From assembly GCA_021792795.1 (NCBI GenBank), contig JAJYUB010000006.1:34698-98697 (forward strand): DNA of 64,000 nt, in the 5' to 3' direction. Of the stretch, positions 34,536 to 44,600 are shown in pieces; the first letter of the stretch is position 1; every line of letters starts with the position of its first letter. The notes under the pieces were generated by a model that was given only the letters and a program-made list of their open reading frames with translations, was not told the origin of the DNA and made no database searches. This DNA comes from Acidobacteriota bacterium. Its GTDB lineage: Bacteria; Acidobacteriota; Terriglobia; Terriglobales; Acidobacteriaceae. The position numbers and the translations under genes are program-made.

Positions 34536-36170
34536 TTGATCCTACAGCCTACATTGGTATTGCTCTGCGGTTCGGGGGCCGAGCAACTGAAAGAACAAGT
34601 CGTTCGCTGGATCAGCGAAGACGAGCGTCGCGCCTTCTATTTCGCGCACATCAACGAAGCGGAGGAAATGGAACACACCATTCCTATCGCCGTCCACGAG
34701 TTGCGCTCGGCGAAACTGCTTTCGGAATTGATCCGCGGCGGCTATGTGCCGAAGAACTACCGGCTGCAGGAATTCCGCACCCTGATCGTCTGCCTGTCGG
34801 AGGACCAGGACTGGATTCGGACCGCGCGCCGCCAGTTGGAAGTTTCGCTGGAGGCGACGCCGTTTCTGAATCGCATTTTCTGGGTGGTGCTGCTGGAGCA
34901 GCAGAAAATTGAGGACCTGCAAGAGACCCAGCAGAAACTTTTCGCCGACTTCGGAGGCAACGAATCCGTCACGCTGTTCCACGTGCTTCCCTTCTGGCGC
35001 GGCAGCAATCTCGATCCCGACGATACTTCCGCGATCCTGGAACGGCTGACGGTCTTGTTGTTGAAGTCGGACACGGAAGCGTCGTTGCCCATGATCTCGG
35101 AGATCGCCCGCAACAAGAGCGCGTGGGCGATCGGCATCGAGGCGTACCGCCTGAAGGGCCATTCTGAAGCGGGAAAGTGCGCGCTGTTTCTGGCCGCGCG
35201 TGAATTGATTGCCCAATGTTTCACCGGCCAGCCGTTGAGCGGTCCCACGCTTGCCAATCTTGTGCGGGAAAAGATTCCCGACTTCGACAGCCAGGCCGAC
35301 CTGGATCCTTTCTCGCCGGAAGGCATGGAGTTGGTAGGGCGCTATGTCCGGGACTATGTGCCGGAGTTATTGGACGCACTCGCGTCGCACAGCCCGGATG
35401 TGGAGAGTTGGCTGGATTGCCTGAAATATTTGAAACGTGAAACAGCCCGGCCCAAGCGGCTTGGCCTGCTGGCGCCCGGCGGCACGGCCCCGAACGGCAA
35501 CCCGAAGCCCGCCTACTCCGGACTGAGTGTCTTGCTGATGACGGTTTCCGCGGCGGCCTGTTATCTGTTGTTCAAACCCGCCGCCGCACCGGCGGAGCAG
35601 ATGCATCTGGCCCTGGCTGGACCGGCCAAGGTGAAGCAGGACCTGCCGCATCATCCGATTTTTGCCGCCGCTCTGGAGCGAATTCTTGTCGATATCCAGC
35701 CGCTTCGTTATCCGGAATTGTTGCAGGACGCGCTGCCCGCTCCTGAAGTGGAGACGCCAATTCCGACGGACAACGTTGAGACGGCGAAGGTGGACCGCAG
35801 CTTGATTGATGCGGCGAGAGACCTGCTGTTGCAGCGGACGTTTGCGCTTCCCTCTCTTCTCTCCTTTCAGTTTTTGACGGGAGAAATGGCGCCTGCCTCG
35901 GCCATGACGAAGGTGCTTTCCGCGCAACAGGAGATGGAGAAAAAGCTGGAGGGCATGCTGATCGACCAGTGGCTGACGAAAGTCCGCGAATCACGACGTG
36001 GAAACGGCGGCGACGGAGACGGCGAATGGCTCGACTACATGTTTGCCTCTCCCATTCCCAATCCGGTGCATATGGAATGCGAAATCGGCGCCCACGAGAA
36101 CCAGCCGCGGCAGCCGGGATGGTTTCCGCAATCCTGGTTGCATTATGTACATGCCGTCGGCATTCGTTGA
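34536..36170 (+). CDS. Unrecognised membrane protein of the VWA-tubulin operon (third component)
   Basis: A 544-residue protein I do not recognise. A soluble N-terminal part (about 1-320) is followed by a basic stretch (KRETARPKR), one membrane segment (about 329-347, SGLSVLLMTVSAAACYLLF) and a C-terminal part of about 195 residues. The positive-inside rule puts the N-terminal part in the cytoplasm, where the tubulin-like protein is, and the C-terminal part outside. The very start, TLVLLCGSGAEQL, faintly resembles the first loop of the upstream tubulin-like protein, so a degenerate tubulin-like fold is possible. The start is a TTG at 34536, one base after the previous stop, with GGGAG upstream. 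Confidence 0.75.
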   Translation: MILQPTLVLLCGSGAEQLKEQVVRWISEDERRAFYFAHINEAEEMEHTIPIAVHELRSAKLLSELIRGGYVPKNYRLQEFRTLIVCLSEDQDWIRTARRQLEVSLEATPFLNRIFWVVLLEQQKIEDLQETQQKLFADFGGNESVTLFHVLPFWRGSNLDPDDTSAILERLTVLLLKSDTEASLPMISEIARNKSAWAIGIEAYRLKGHSEAGKCALFLAARELIAQCFTGQPLSGPTLANLVREKIPDFDSQADLDPFSPEGMELVGRYVRDYVPELLDALASHSPDVESWLDCLKYLKRETARPKRLGLLAPGGTAPNGNPKPAYSGLSVLLMTVSAAACYLLFKPAAAPAEQMHLALAGPAKVKQDLPHHPIFAAALERILVDIQPLRYPELLQDALPAPEVETPIPTDNVETAKVDRSLIDAARDLLLQRTFALPSLLSFQFLTGEMAPASAMTKVLSAQQEMEKKLEGMLIDQWLTKVRESRRGNGGDGDGEWLDYMFASPIPNPVHMECEIGAHENQPRQPGWFPQSWLHYVHAVGIR

Positions 36171-36202
36171 AGATTTTTCAATCGCGCACTCTCTCGTCGG
36201 AT

Positions 36203-37185
36203 TCACTGCTGCTGTTGCATTTGCTGGATCTCAAGCAAGGGAAAGGCTGGCGGCGGAGGCTCCTGGGCCTTCTCCACCATCACCGACCAATCTTCCGGCG
36301 TCGGCATGTCGCGATCGAGAGCAGGCGCCTCGTCGAACGATTCCACCTTGACCGCGACGTAGAGCTCGCTGGCAGCCCTTCCGCGAAATATGCCGTGCGT
36401 TGGAGGTACATCCGCATAATCGCGGCCGATGGCGGTACGAATGTGCCGTTCGCGCGCGAGCAGATTGTTGGTCGGGTCGAAGCCCACCCAGCCCAGATGC
36501 GGCAGGAATGCCTCCACCCAGGCATGCGTTGCGCCGTTGGAGGAGCGGTCAAGTTCGCGGTCACTCTGGTACAGATATCCGCTGACGTAACGGCATGGAA
36601 TGCCTACATATCGCAATAGCGCAATCATGATGTGGGCGAAATCCTGGCAGACGCCCTCGCGAGCCTCAATCGCCTCGTCGATCGGCGAGTCCACCCGTGT
36701 CGAACGAGGAACATATTGAATGTACTCAAACAGGCGTTGATTCAGCTCCCGCGCCAACATCAGCGGATCGTCGCGCCGGGCGATTTTCAGCCGGGCGGCC
36801 AGCACCTGCAGCAGCGGCGTCGGCTTGGCGAACTCGCTGGGCAGCAACATCTCCCAGTAATCTCCATGACCGACCAGCACATCCAAGTCGGCCCATGCCG
36901 AGGGACCAGCGATTGCGGCAGCTCGGCAAGCGGATGCTGCTCCACTAAAGATTCGGCGACGATCACCAGCTGATTGTGTTCGGCTGGAATATCGAAATGC
37001 TGGATCTGGTTGCCGAGATGGTCGCGATAGGAAAACACGCGGCACCGCGGGCTGACGGAAAGCGAAAACGAGAGACAGCGCTGGTTAGAGTCGGAGCGTG
37101 GATGCATTCGCGTTTCCATGACACTCTCGCTCACGCAATGCGAGTAGACAAATTTGGTCAGGTGTCGCACGGAATAAAATTTCAT
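36203..37185 (-). pseudogene. Transglutaminase-like protein of the Anbu module, frameshifted
   Basis: Two frames together make one transglutaminase-like protein of about 325 residues (COG1305 type). The first 95 or so residues (start ATG 37185 with AAGGAG upstream, ending near AELPQSL) lie in one frame. The rest, from PSAWADLDVLVGHGDYWE onward, lies in another, with the junction at about 36900-36910. One base is missing relative to an intact gene. The second part holds the catalytic cysteine in EAREGVCQDFAHI, the histidine in ATHAWVEAFLP and the aspartate in GFDPTNN. No slippery heptamer is seen, so this is either a real mutation or an assembly error. It is last in the minus-strand Anbu cluster. 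Confidence 0.8.
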
Positions 37186-37232
37186 GGTGCGTTTCTCCTT
37201 CCGGCTGCTGGTTTGCGAGTACTGCCGCAGTT

Positions 37233-38189
37233 CTACTGCGGCAGTGCCACATGCACCTTGTACTGAATGTAGTCGCGGTAGATCAATGCGTGGATGTGGC
37301 GACATTGATGCGTAATGTTCTGCACGTACGCTCCGACTCCATGGTGCACCACTTCCGAAATTTCGCAGAAATTCAGCGATGCTTGCATACGGCCAGCCAC
37401 GCGGCTGATCTCTTCCGCAACCAGCCGACCGCTTCCCTCCTGTAGCGCCAGCAGCGCCCATCGCAACTGATCGATGGAATAGCGGACCGAATGCGGAAAC
37501 TCCTTGTTGAGCAACAAAAATCGAAGAATCTGCGGCTGGGTCAGGTCGGCGGTATACAAGTTGCAATACGATTCAAAGGCCGTGCAGCAACGCAGCAGGC
37601 CAATCCATTCCAGAAACTGCTGGCTGCCCGCACCCTCGGAAATACTCTCCGAAGCGTCCCATTCAAACACGCCGATCAAAGTCGCAATTGCGGTGGCGCG
37701 CTCGATGGCGCGGCCAATCTGAATAAAATGCCAGCCCTCACCATGGCTCATGGAGCTGTCCGTCGCGCCCTGAAACAGATGAAGATCATCAAGCGTCGCC
37801 GCTGGAAATTCATCCAGCCGATGGCCTTTCTCCGGGGCCTCATCGGTGACGCGATGATACATGCGGTTCAGTTGCTGCCACTGCTCGGAAGTGATCTCTT
37901 CGCGCACTTGCCTTGCATTTTCTCGTGCCGCGGTGATGCATCCGGTAATGGATGCGCAATTGTCCCGCTCAAACGCCAGCGCATGGGCGAGCCCATAAAA
38001 ATCGCCGTTCCACTCCAGACCCTCGGGATTCCCCAGCGCAGCCAGCACACGCTTCCAGCGTCCTTCTTCGCTGGTGCTGGAAGGGTCCAGAGTCATGCTT
38101 AAATTTACATCCAGCATGCGCACCGTGTGCTCGGCGCGCTCAAGATAGCGACTCATCCAATAAAGACTGTCTGCTACTCGCGAGAGCAT
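37233..38189 (-). CDS. Alpha-E domain protein (COG2307)
   Basis: A 318-residue, almost entirely helical protein of the alpha-E family. It opens with LSRVADSLYWMSRYLERAE and has the family signature LERAEHTVRMLDVN. Acidic and histidine positions recur, for example SMSHGEGWHFIQIGRAIERA (shown here as its ends SMSHGEG and IGRAIERA). Alpha-E proteins are almost always beside a circularly permuted ATP-grasp enzyme and transglutaminase-like proteins, and are believed to act with them on a peptide or protein substrate. It lies between the ATP-grasp and the frameshifted transglutaminase gene. Confidence 0.9.
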   Translation of the reverse strand: MLSRVADSLYWMSRYLERAEHTVRMLDVNLSMTLDPSSTSEEGRWKRVLAALGNPEGLEWNGDFYGLAHALAFERDNCASITGCITAARENARQVREEITSEQWQQLNRMYHRVTDEAPEKGHRLDEFPAATLDDLHLFQGATDSSMSHGEGWHFIQIGRAIERATAIATLIGVFEWDASESISEGAGSQQFLEWIGLLRCCTAFESYCNLYTADLTQPQILRFLLLNKEFPHSVRYSIDQLRWALLALQEGSGRLVAEEISRVAGRMQASLNFCEISEVVHHGVGAYVQNITHQCRHIHALIYRDYIQYKVHVALPQ

Positions 38190-38295
38190 CCCGCCTCCAA
38201 TAATCCATCCGTTTCCAGTAAGGTAGACCGGATTTGCAGATTCCGTAGTTGAATGACTCCCGTTCAGATTCGACTACGCCAACTGTAAATCTGCT

Positions 38296-39840
38296 TTAAG
38301 CGTGCAGCACCCAAGTATCCTTGCTGCCGCCGCCTTGCGATGAATTCACGACCAACGAACCTTTTCGCAGCGCGACCCGCGTCAGACCGCCGGGAACAAC
38401 CGTCACTTTGTCGCCGTAGATTATGTAGGGGCGCAGATCAACGTGGCGCGGCTCGATGCTGGGGTCGTTCCCTCCGCCCATAAGGCAGGGCGACCTCGAA
38501 AAAGACAGTGTCGGCTGCGCGATATAATTGCGCGGGTTGGCTTCGATCAAGTTGCGGAACTCTGCCCGCTGCTCTTTCGTGCTGTGCGCGCCAATCAACA
38601 TGCCGTAACCGCCAGACTCGCCTACAGCCTTGACCACCAGGCTCTCCAGATTCTCGAAGGCGTGCTGACGCTGTACCGGATCCGTCATGAGAAAAGTCTC
38701 AACGTTGGGCAGGATCGGGTCTTCTTTCAGGTAGTAGCGAATGATCGCCGGCACATAGGCGTAAAGAGCTTTATCGTCGGCGAGCCCGGTACCAAAGGCG
38801 TTGGCGAGCGTAACGTTGCCGGACCGATAGGCATTGAACAAGCCGGCCACGCCAAGGATCGAGTCGCCGTGAAAGGCCAGCGGGTCAATGAAGTCGTCAT
38901 CGACGCGACGATAAATCACGTCCACGCGCTTTAGTCCCGCTGTCGTGCGCATATAGACGATGTTGTCGTGAATGACCAGGTCCCGGCCTTCGACCAGCTC
39001 GATGCCCATTTGGCGGGCGAGATAGGTGTGCTCAAAATAGGCAGAATTGTAGACGCCGGGAGTCAGCAGCACAATCGTGGGCTCAGGGCGGCCTTCGGGA
39101 GCGAGCGATCGCAGCGCGCCAAGCAGGACCTGCGGATAGTGCTCGATGGGCCGCACTTCGTAGCTGCGGAACGTCTGCGGAAACGCACGCTTCATGACGC
39201 GACGGCTGGTCAGCATGTAACTGACGCCGCTGGGTACGCGAAGATTGTCTTCCAGCACGACGAAGGCACCGTCGTTCAGGCGCAGCAGGTCGGTGCCGGT
39301 CACCGCGATGTAGACATTGCGCGGTACCTGCAGCCCACGCATTTCGCGGCGAAAGTGAGGGCAGCTATAGACAATTTCGCGTGGAACAAAACCGTCGCGC
39401 AGAATTTTTCCGTCGTTATAGACATCGTCGAGAAACAGATTCAGCGCCGTGATGCGCTGAATAAGCCCGCGCTCAATGCGGTCCCACTCCGCCCCAGTGA
39501 TGATGCGCGGCAGCATGTCGTAGGGAAAGATGCGTTCGGTGCCTTCCTGATTTCCGTAGACCGTAAAAGTAATGCCCTGGGTCCGAAAGGAAATGTCGGC
39601 GGAATGTTTGCGTCGCGCCAGTTCTTCCTGCGGCAAACATCTGAAGGTTTCCAGCAGCAGGCGATAGTGGGGACGAACTTCTCCGTCCGAATCGAACATT
39701 TCATCGTAGGCCTGATCCAGAAAATAGTTGCGCAGATATCCGTTGTTGAAATTCGTGGGCACAGACTTCCGTTTCCCGAAAGACGTCGAAGCGGGCGCTT
39801 CTGCTGCCGCATTCGGAAGTTCGTTCGCAGGACTGCTCAT
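38296..39840 (-). CDS. Circularly permuted type-2 ATP-grasp protein (COG2308)
   Basis: A 514-residue ATP-grasp amidoligase-like enzyme. Such proteins join a carboxylate to an amine with ATP; in this cluster a small peptide or protein tag is the likely substrate, which is not known. Recognisable segments are [21 protein letters not shown] (its ends PYDMLPR and EWDRIERGL), LVVHSNIVYMRT-like [49 protein letters not shown] (a glycine-rich ATP-binding loop) and the terminal [23 protein letters not shown]. The C-terminal sequence fits the family end. Its ATG overlaps the stop of the upstream transglutaminase gene in ATGA. Confidence 0.92.
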   Translation of the reverse strand: MSSPANELPNAAAEAPASTSFGKRKSVPTNFNNGYLRNYFLDQAYDEMFDSDGEVRPHYRLLLETFRCLPQEELARRKHSADISFRTQGITFTVYGNQEGTERIFPYDMLPRIITGAEWDRIERGLIQRITALNLFLDDVYNDGKILRDGFVPREIVYSCPHFRREMRGLQVPRNVYIAVTGTDLLRLNDGAFVVLEDNLRVPSGVSYMLTSRRVMKRAFPQTFRSYEVRPIEHYPQVLLGALRSLAPEGRPEPTIVLLTPGVYNSAYFEHTYLARQMGIELVEGRDLVIHDNIVYMRTTAGLKRVDVIYRRVDDDFIDPLAFHGDSILGVAGLFNAYRSGNVTLANAFGTGLADDKALYAYVPAIIRYYLKEDPILPNVETFLMTDPVQRQHAFENLESLVVKAVGESGGYGMLIGAHSTKEQRAEFRNLIEANPRNYIAQPTLSFSRSPCLMGGGNDPSIEPRHVDLRPYIIYGDKVTVVPGGLTRVALRKGSLVVNSSQGGGSKDTWVLHA

Positions 39841-40703
39841 TGGCCCGTTCCTGCTTTCGTAGCGGGTACTGTCCCGGCCAGACCGGATTTCGCTCGCTCA
39901 TCCAGCCAGTCGGAAACCACGAAAAAGTGGGTGAGATTGGCCACTCCGAAAGAAGTTGTCAGGGCAACGTCGGAGGCGTCTCGACCCGTCGCCATCAACA
40001 CTCTTCCCAGGCGTTGGCAGTTATGGCGCGCATCCATCGTCCACCAGCGTCCGCTGAGATAGACCTCAAACCATGCGCTGAAGTCCATGGGGGCCGGCGC
40101 GACGATCACGTCGAAGTCGCCCAGGTAGCCAGTCGCGTAACGCGCCGGAATGTTGAGCGCCCGGCAAAACGTGATGGCCAGGTGCTGAAAATCTCGGCAG
40201 ACGCCGGTGCGCTCCGTAAACACGTCGAGCGCCGTCTTGGTAGGTCGCGCAGCCATGTAATTGAACTGGACAATCCGATTGACATACGCAACGACGTCCT
40301 GGACGCGGGAAAATCCACGAGGCAGTCCGCCAAACAAGTCCAGCGCTACCGCCGAAAGCCGATCTACCTCGCAGTACCGACTGTTCAGAAGAAACTTGAG
40401 CACCTCATGCGGCAGGCCCTGTACGGGCATTTCCTCGGCAGACGGGTCGATTTCATCCACTTCGTCGGAGCCGACAATCAACGTGGAACCATGCAGTCGC
40501 AACGCACCCGCCGGCGCAAAGATGCGGCTGCAGCGATTGCCAAAACTGTCGATGTATTCGGCAACAGGAAGTTTCGGCTCTGTCAGCAGAATGTCCGGCT
40601 CCCGCAGATCGCGGTCGCGCGAAGGATGCACATGCAGCAGGGCCACCATCGCTGTCGGCGCGGGCAATTCGAAACGAAGGTCGTAACCTAATCGAATAAG
40701 CAT
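39837..40703 (-). CDS. Transglutaminase-like cysteine protease-fold protein (Anbu module)
   Basis: A 288-residue transglutaminase-like protein with an N-terminal beta-rich domain and a papain-fold core. The catalytic triad is visible: cysteine in [14 protein letters not shown], histidine in the [10 protein letters not shown] to DFSAWFEV region (the usual HAW histidine is replaced here, as the segment reads [13 protein letters not shown]), and aspartate in WTMDARHN. It is the first gene of the minus-strand cluster. The start at 40703 follows CAGGAG; the frame is open far upstream only by chance. An intact copy here beside the frameshifted paralogue at 36203-37185 may keep some function. Confidence 0.88.
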   Translation of the reverse strand: MLIRLGYDLRFELPAPTAMVALLHVHPSRDRDLREPDILLTEPKLPVAEYIDSFGNRCSRIFAPAGALRLHGSTLIVGSDEVDEIDPSAEEMPVQGLPHEVLKFLLNSRYCEVDRLSAVALDLFGGLPRGFSRVQDVVAYVNRIVQFNYMAARPTKTALDVFTERTGVCRDFQHLAITFCRALNIPARYATGYLGDFDVIVAPAPMDFSAWFEVYLSGRWWTMDARHNCQRLGRVLMATGRDASDVALTTSFGVANLTHFFVVSDWLDERAKSGLAGTVPATKAGTGQ

Positions 40704-40889
40704 CCAGGCTCCTGATTGAATCGCGTTCCCAGTTCTATTCGTAGGGGTCTGGTGTTCCGTGCCGTTTTGTGGCCAAATCGAGGCTGCCGCCTCAAACCGC
40801 AGTATTGCAACCGATGTGTTAAGAATTGAACAGGTCGAAGAATTTCGCAAGCGCCAAATTGAAACGGCCCTGAAAAACCGGGAGAGTAA

Positions 40890-41663
40890 ATGACGTATTG
40901 CCTCGGCATCAAGACACAGGAAGGGCTGATTATGGCCTCCGATTCGCGCACCAACGCGGGCTACGACCAGGTGAACGTCTGCCGCAAAATGCATACGTTC
41001 ACCGAACCCGGCGAGCGCTCCTTCGTCATCCTGACCAGCGGCAGTCTCTCCATTACGCAGTCGGTCATCACGCTGCTTCGAAACGAATTCAAGCACGGCA
41101 AGGGACTGGCCACGGCCCGCAACATGTATGAGGCCGCGCGCGCTGTCGGCGCCTGTGTTCGCGCCATTTCCGACCTGGACCGCGATGCGCTTGCCAAGGA
41201 TGAGTACAACTTCAACATCCACCTGTTGCTCGGCGGGCAGATCAAAGGCGAAGCCGCCGACCTGTACCTGATCTATCCCCAGGGCAACCCGATCTGCGCC
41301 ACAGAAGACTCTCCCTATCTGCAAATCGGAGAGGTGAAATACGGCCGACCGATTCTTGACCGAGGCATCGACTCCCGAACGACATCTCTGGACGCGGCCT
41401 CGAAATATGCCATGCTTTCCTTTGATGCAACCATGCGCTCCAACGTTACCGTTGGCCCTCCCATCGAGTTGTTGCAGTATCGCAACGACAGTCTTTGCTT
41501 CGACCAATATCGTCGCTTTGGCGCGCACGACTCGGAGCTGGACCTGATTCATGCGCGATGGGAGCAGGCATTGCGACGCGTCGTGGATGATCTGCCAACC
41601 ATCCAGTTTGCCGGCACCCTGGAGGATTTGAGCCTGCTGCAGGCGACCATCGCGGAGCCATGA
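40890..41663 (+). CDS. anbu: Anbu, proteasome-type Ntn-hydrolase (COG3484)
   Basis: A 257-residue relative of the 20S proteasome beta subunit and HslV. After removal of Met1, T2 becomes the N-terminal nucleophile (MTYCLGIKTQEG). D18 in MASDSRTNAG and K33 in CRKMHTF match the proteasome active-site residues. Unlike the true proteasome it has no propeptide, and Anbu forms open helical or ring assemblies rather than the closed barrel. It is divergent from transglutaminase, ATP-grasp and alpha-E genes, the standard partners of Anbu. Known family context suggests that the module builds and then degrades a peptide or peptide-modified product; no substrate is established. Confidence 0.93.
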   Translation: MTYCLGIKTQEGLIMASDSRTNAGYDQVNVCRKMHTFTEPGERSFVILTSGSLSITQSVITLLRNEFKHGKGLATARNMYEAARAVGACVRAISDLDRDALAKDEYNFNIHLLLGGQIKGEAADLYLIYPQGNPICATEDSPYLQIGEVKYGRPILDRGIDSRTTSLDAASKYAMLSFDATMRSNVTVGPPIELLQYRNDSLCFDQYRRFGAHDSELDLIHARWEQALRRVVDDLPTIQFAGTLEDLSLLQATIAEP

Positions 41664-41669
41664 TGAATC

Positions 41670-44600
41670 TCAATCTTCATCCCCCGCGCCCGGCATATTG
41701 GTGGGCTTGCGATCCGGATTGATAGCGGGGCGGTGCGCATTTTTCATCTGCCGATTCATCTCCGGCAATTGCGTCTGCTTGAATTGCTCCCATCCGGGCA
41801 GCACTTCCTTCCCCTCTGCCTTTACATGCGCGGCGGCAGCCGCCTGGGCTTCTGTCGGAATGGCATCCGCCTGCTGCAACGCCCCATACAGCATGGTCGC
41901 TTCGGCTGTTACCTCATCAATGCCGGGCAGCCGGTCGTCGCGGCGAGCCGCGTCAGATACTGTGCCCTCTACGATCGCCTTCAGTACCGCGTTGAATGGT
42001 GCGAGTTGCGCTGCGAGAGCAGCGTCCGGGACTGCCGCCGCCTGCTCCATCACCGAGTGCGCTTGCAAGTCCGCCTTGGCAAGCTCATCGAGGGACGCCG
42101 CCATCGTGGCCTGCGCCGTGTGCAGCGCTTCCAACTCTGCCTGCGACATGCGCACGCGCGGGTCCATCTTTACCAGCACAGGCTGCGTCTCCGTTTTGCC
42201 GTCTACGGTCAGACGGACCGTGTACGTTCCGGGCACAACCAGCGGCCCTTGCGGCACCAGCGGAGTGCGATGCGGCACGGCGGCGATCGGATAGGAATAA
42301 TTGGTCGCAGTGGGAGCGGTGGCGCGAAGGTCCCATACCCAGCGATGCATCCCGGCCGTTGTGGGTAAGGGGCCATGCATCTTCGGCCAGTAGGCGGGAA
42401 TCAATCCGGCGCGCAACTCTTCCGGCGTGGGCGAAACTGGATCGTCGCTGCTGTATTTGCGCAGCACGTTTCCGGTATTGTCCAGAATTTCCAGGGTTAC
42501 AGTGCCGTATGCACCATGGGGCAAATCGTAGTCGAGAATTGCGCCATCCGGAGGATTCTCACCCGCCGGTTCATCCGCCGGCAGCGGCGTATCGGTATTG
42601 GTGTCGCGACGCACGCGCCATGCCGCAGCGGGTCGGAACAGCATTGCATCCTTTTTGCCTGTTTCGGCTGCGAGTTCGCGCAGTGGACTCACATCATCGA
42701 GGACCCAGAAGGAGCGGCCATGCGTTGCAACGATCAGATCGTCATCCTTCACCAGCAGGTCACGCATGGAAGTGTGGGGAAGGTTGTATTCCAGCGCCCG
42801 CCAATGTTCGCCATCGTCGAGGGAGGCCCAGACCGCATTCTCCGTCGCCGCATACAGCAAGCCTGGCTGCACCGGATCGGCGCGCACCGCGTTCACGGGC
42901 GCGTTATCGGGCAGGCCCGCGCTGATCGAAACCCACGTCTTGCCGCCATCGTGCGTGCGGAAAACATACGGCTGCAGGTCATCGACGCGGAAGCGGTTCA
43001 CCGCGACATAGGCGGAGTCGTCATCGAAGCGCGAAGCGTCGATTTGTGCGATCTTGCTCCACGGCGCAACGCCGGGCGGCGTGATCTTCGTCCAGTTGGC
43101 CCCGCCATCGCGCGTGATCCAGACCAGGCCATCGTCGGTCCCGGCCCAGATTGTCCGCGTCGTCTTGTAGGAAGCTGCAATCGCGTAGATGACGCCGCGG
43201 CGTTCCTCCTGCTGCTTTGCGGTGAGAGGCGGAACAGATGGCGGCTGACCCGTCTTCTCCTGGCTCAGGTCGGGGCTGATCGTCTTCCAGGCGTGACCGC
43301 CATCCGTCGTCAGAAACAGATGGTTCGTCGCGTAATACAGCGTGTGCGGGTCTACAGGAGAAAACTCGATCGGCTGCGTCCTGTCGGCGCGAAAACCCTT
43401 CGTGTGCATGGGCAGCGGCGTTACATTCTGCACCTGGCCGGTCACCATGTCATCGCGCGAGACCTCGGTCCGGCCCGCGCCGTAGACTATGTCGGGATGC
43501 AGCGGGTCCGGCGCGGCATAGCCGTACTCGATAATGCCGACAGGGCGCCAGTCGCGGAACGTGATTTCGCCATCGTTGCCGCGCGTCGAGGTGCAGACGG
43601 AACCGCTCTCCTGCTGCCCCGCGCACACTTGATATGGAAAGCTGTTGGTCGCCGCGACATGATAGAGCTGCGCCGTCGGCTGGTTGTACCAGGAGCTCCA
43701 GCTATCGCCGCCGTTCACGCTGACAAGCGCGCCTTGATCGCTGACCAGCAGCAGGATTTTCGGATTGCGCGGGTTGATCCACAGGTTCTGATAATCGTCG
43801 CCACCGGGCGCGCCGCGCAGGCTGATCCAGGTTTTGCCGCCATCTTCCGAACGGCATGTGACGATGCTAGTGCTATAGACAATATCTTGATTTTGCGGAT
43901 CGACCACCGGTACCGGCAGGTCGCCACCGCCAATCTTCATCGCCGGTCGCGGATCGGCCGTGATTTTGCGCCAGTTCATCCCGCCGTCGTCGGAGCGATA
44001 CACTCCCAGCCCTTTGCCCGTCGCGTATCCGCCTTCCTCCTTGGTGGACAAGGTCGCATACAGCCGCTGCGGATCGCTGGCTGCGATGGCGACATTGATT
44101 TGCACCAGGTCCTTCGGCAGGCCATTCGTCAGCGGCTTCCATGTCGTGCCGCCGTCGGTCGATTTGAAAAGCCCGCCAGTCGTTCCCGCGTACTCGTTGC
44201 CATCCTCCCATGGCCCGAGGCGTTCATTCCACAGCGACGCATACACGACCTGTGGATTCTTCGGATCGATCGCAACGTCCGAGCCGCCGGTATTTTCATC
44301 CTTGTACAAGACTTTGACCCAGGTCTTGCCGCCGTCTTCCGAGCGAAAGATTCCACGCTCCGCGTTGGGTCCATAAGGGTGGCCGAGGACCGCTGCGAAA
44401 ATTCTGTTGGCATTCGTTGGATCGACAGCCATCGCCGGTATTTGCTGACCATCGCGCAGGCCGAGATGCGTCCATGTCCTGCCCGCGTCGGCAGAGCGAT
44501 AGATCCCGTCGCCGACAGAAAGATCGGGCCGGTGCAACCCTTCGCCGCTCGCAACATAGACTACGTTGCTGTCCGAGGGCGCCACAGCGATAGCGCCAAT

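Noticed and set aside
36880..36920. Programmed -1 ribosomal frameshift in the transglutaminase gene
   Set aside because: No X-XXY-YYZ heptamer or obvious downstream stem is visible at the junction, so a mutation or assembly error is more likely.
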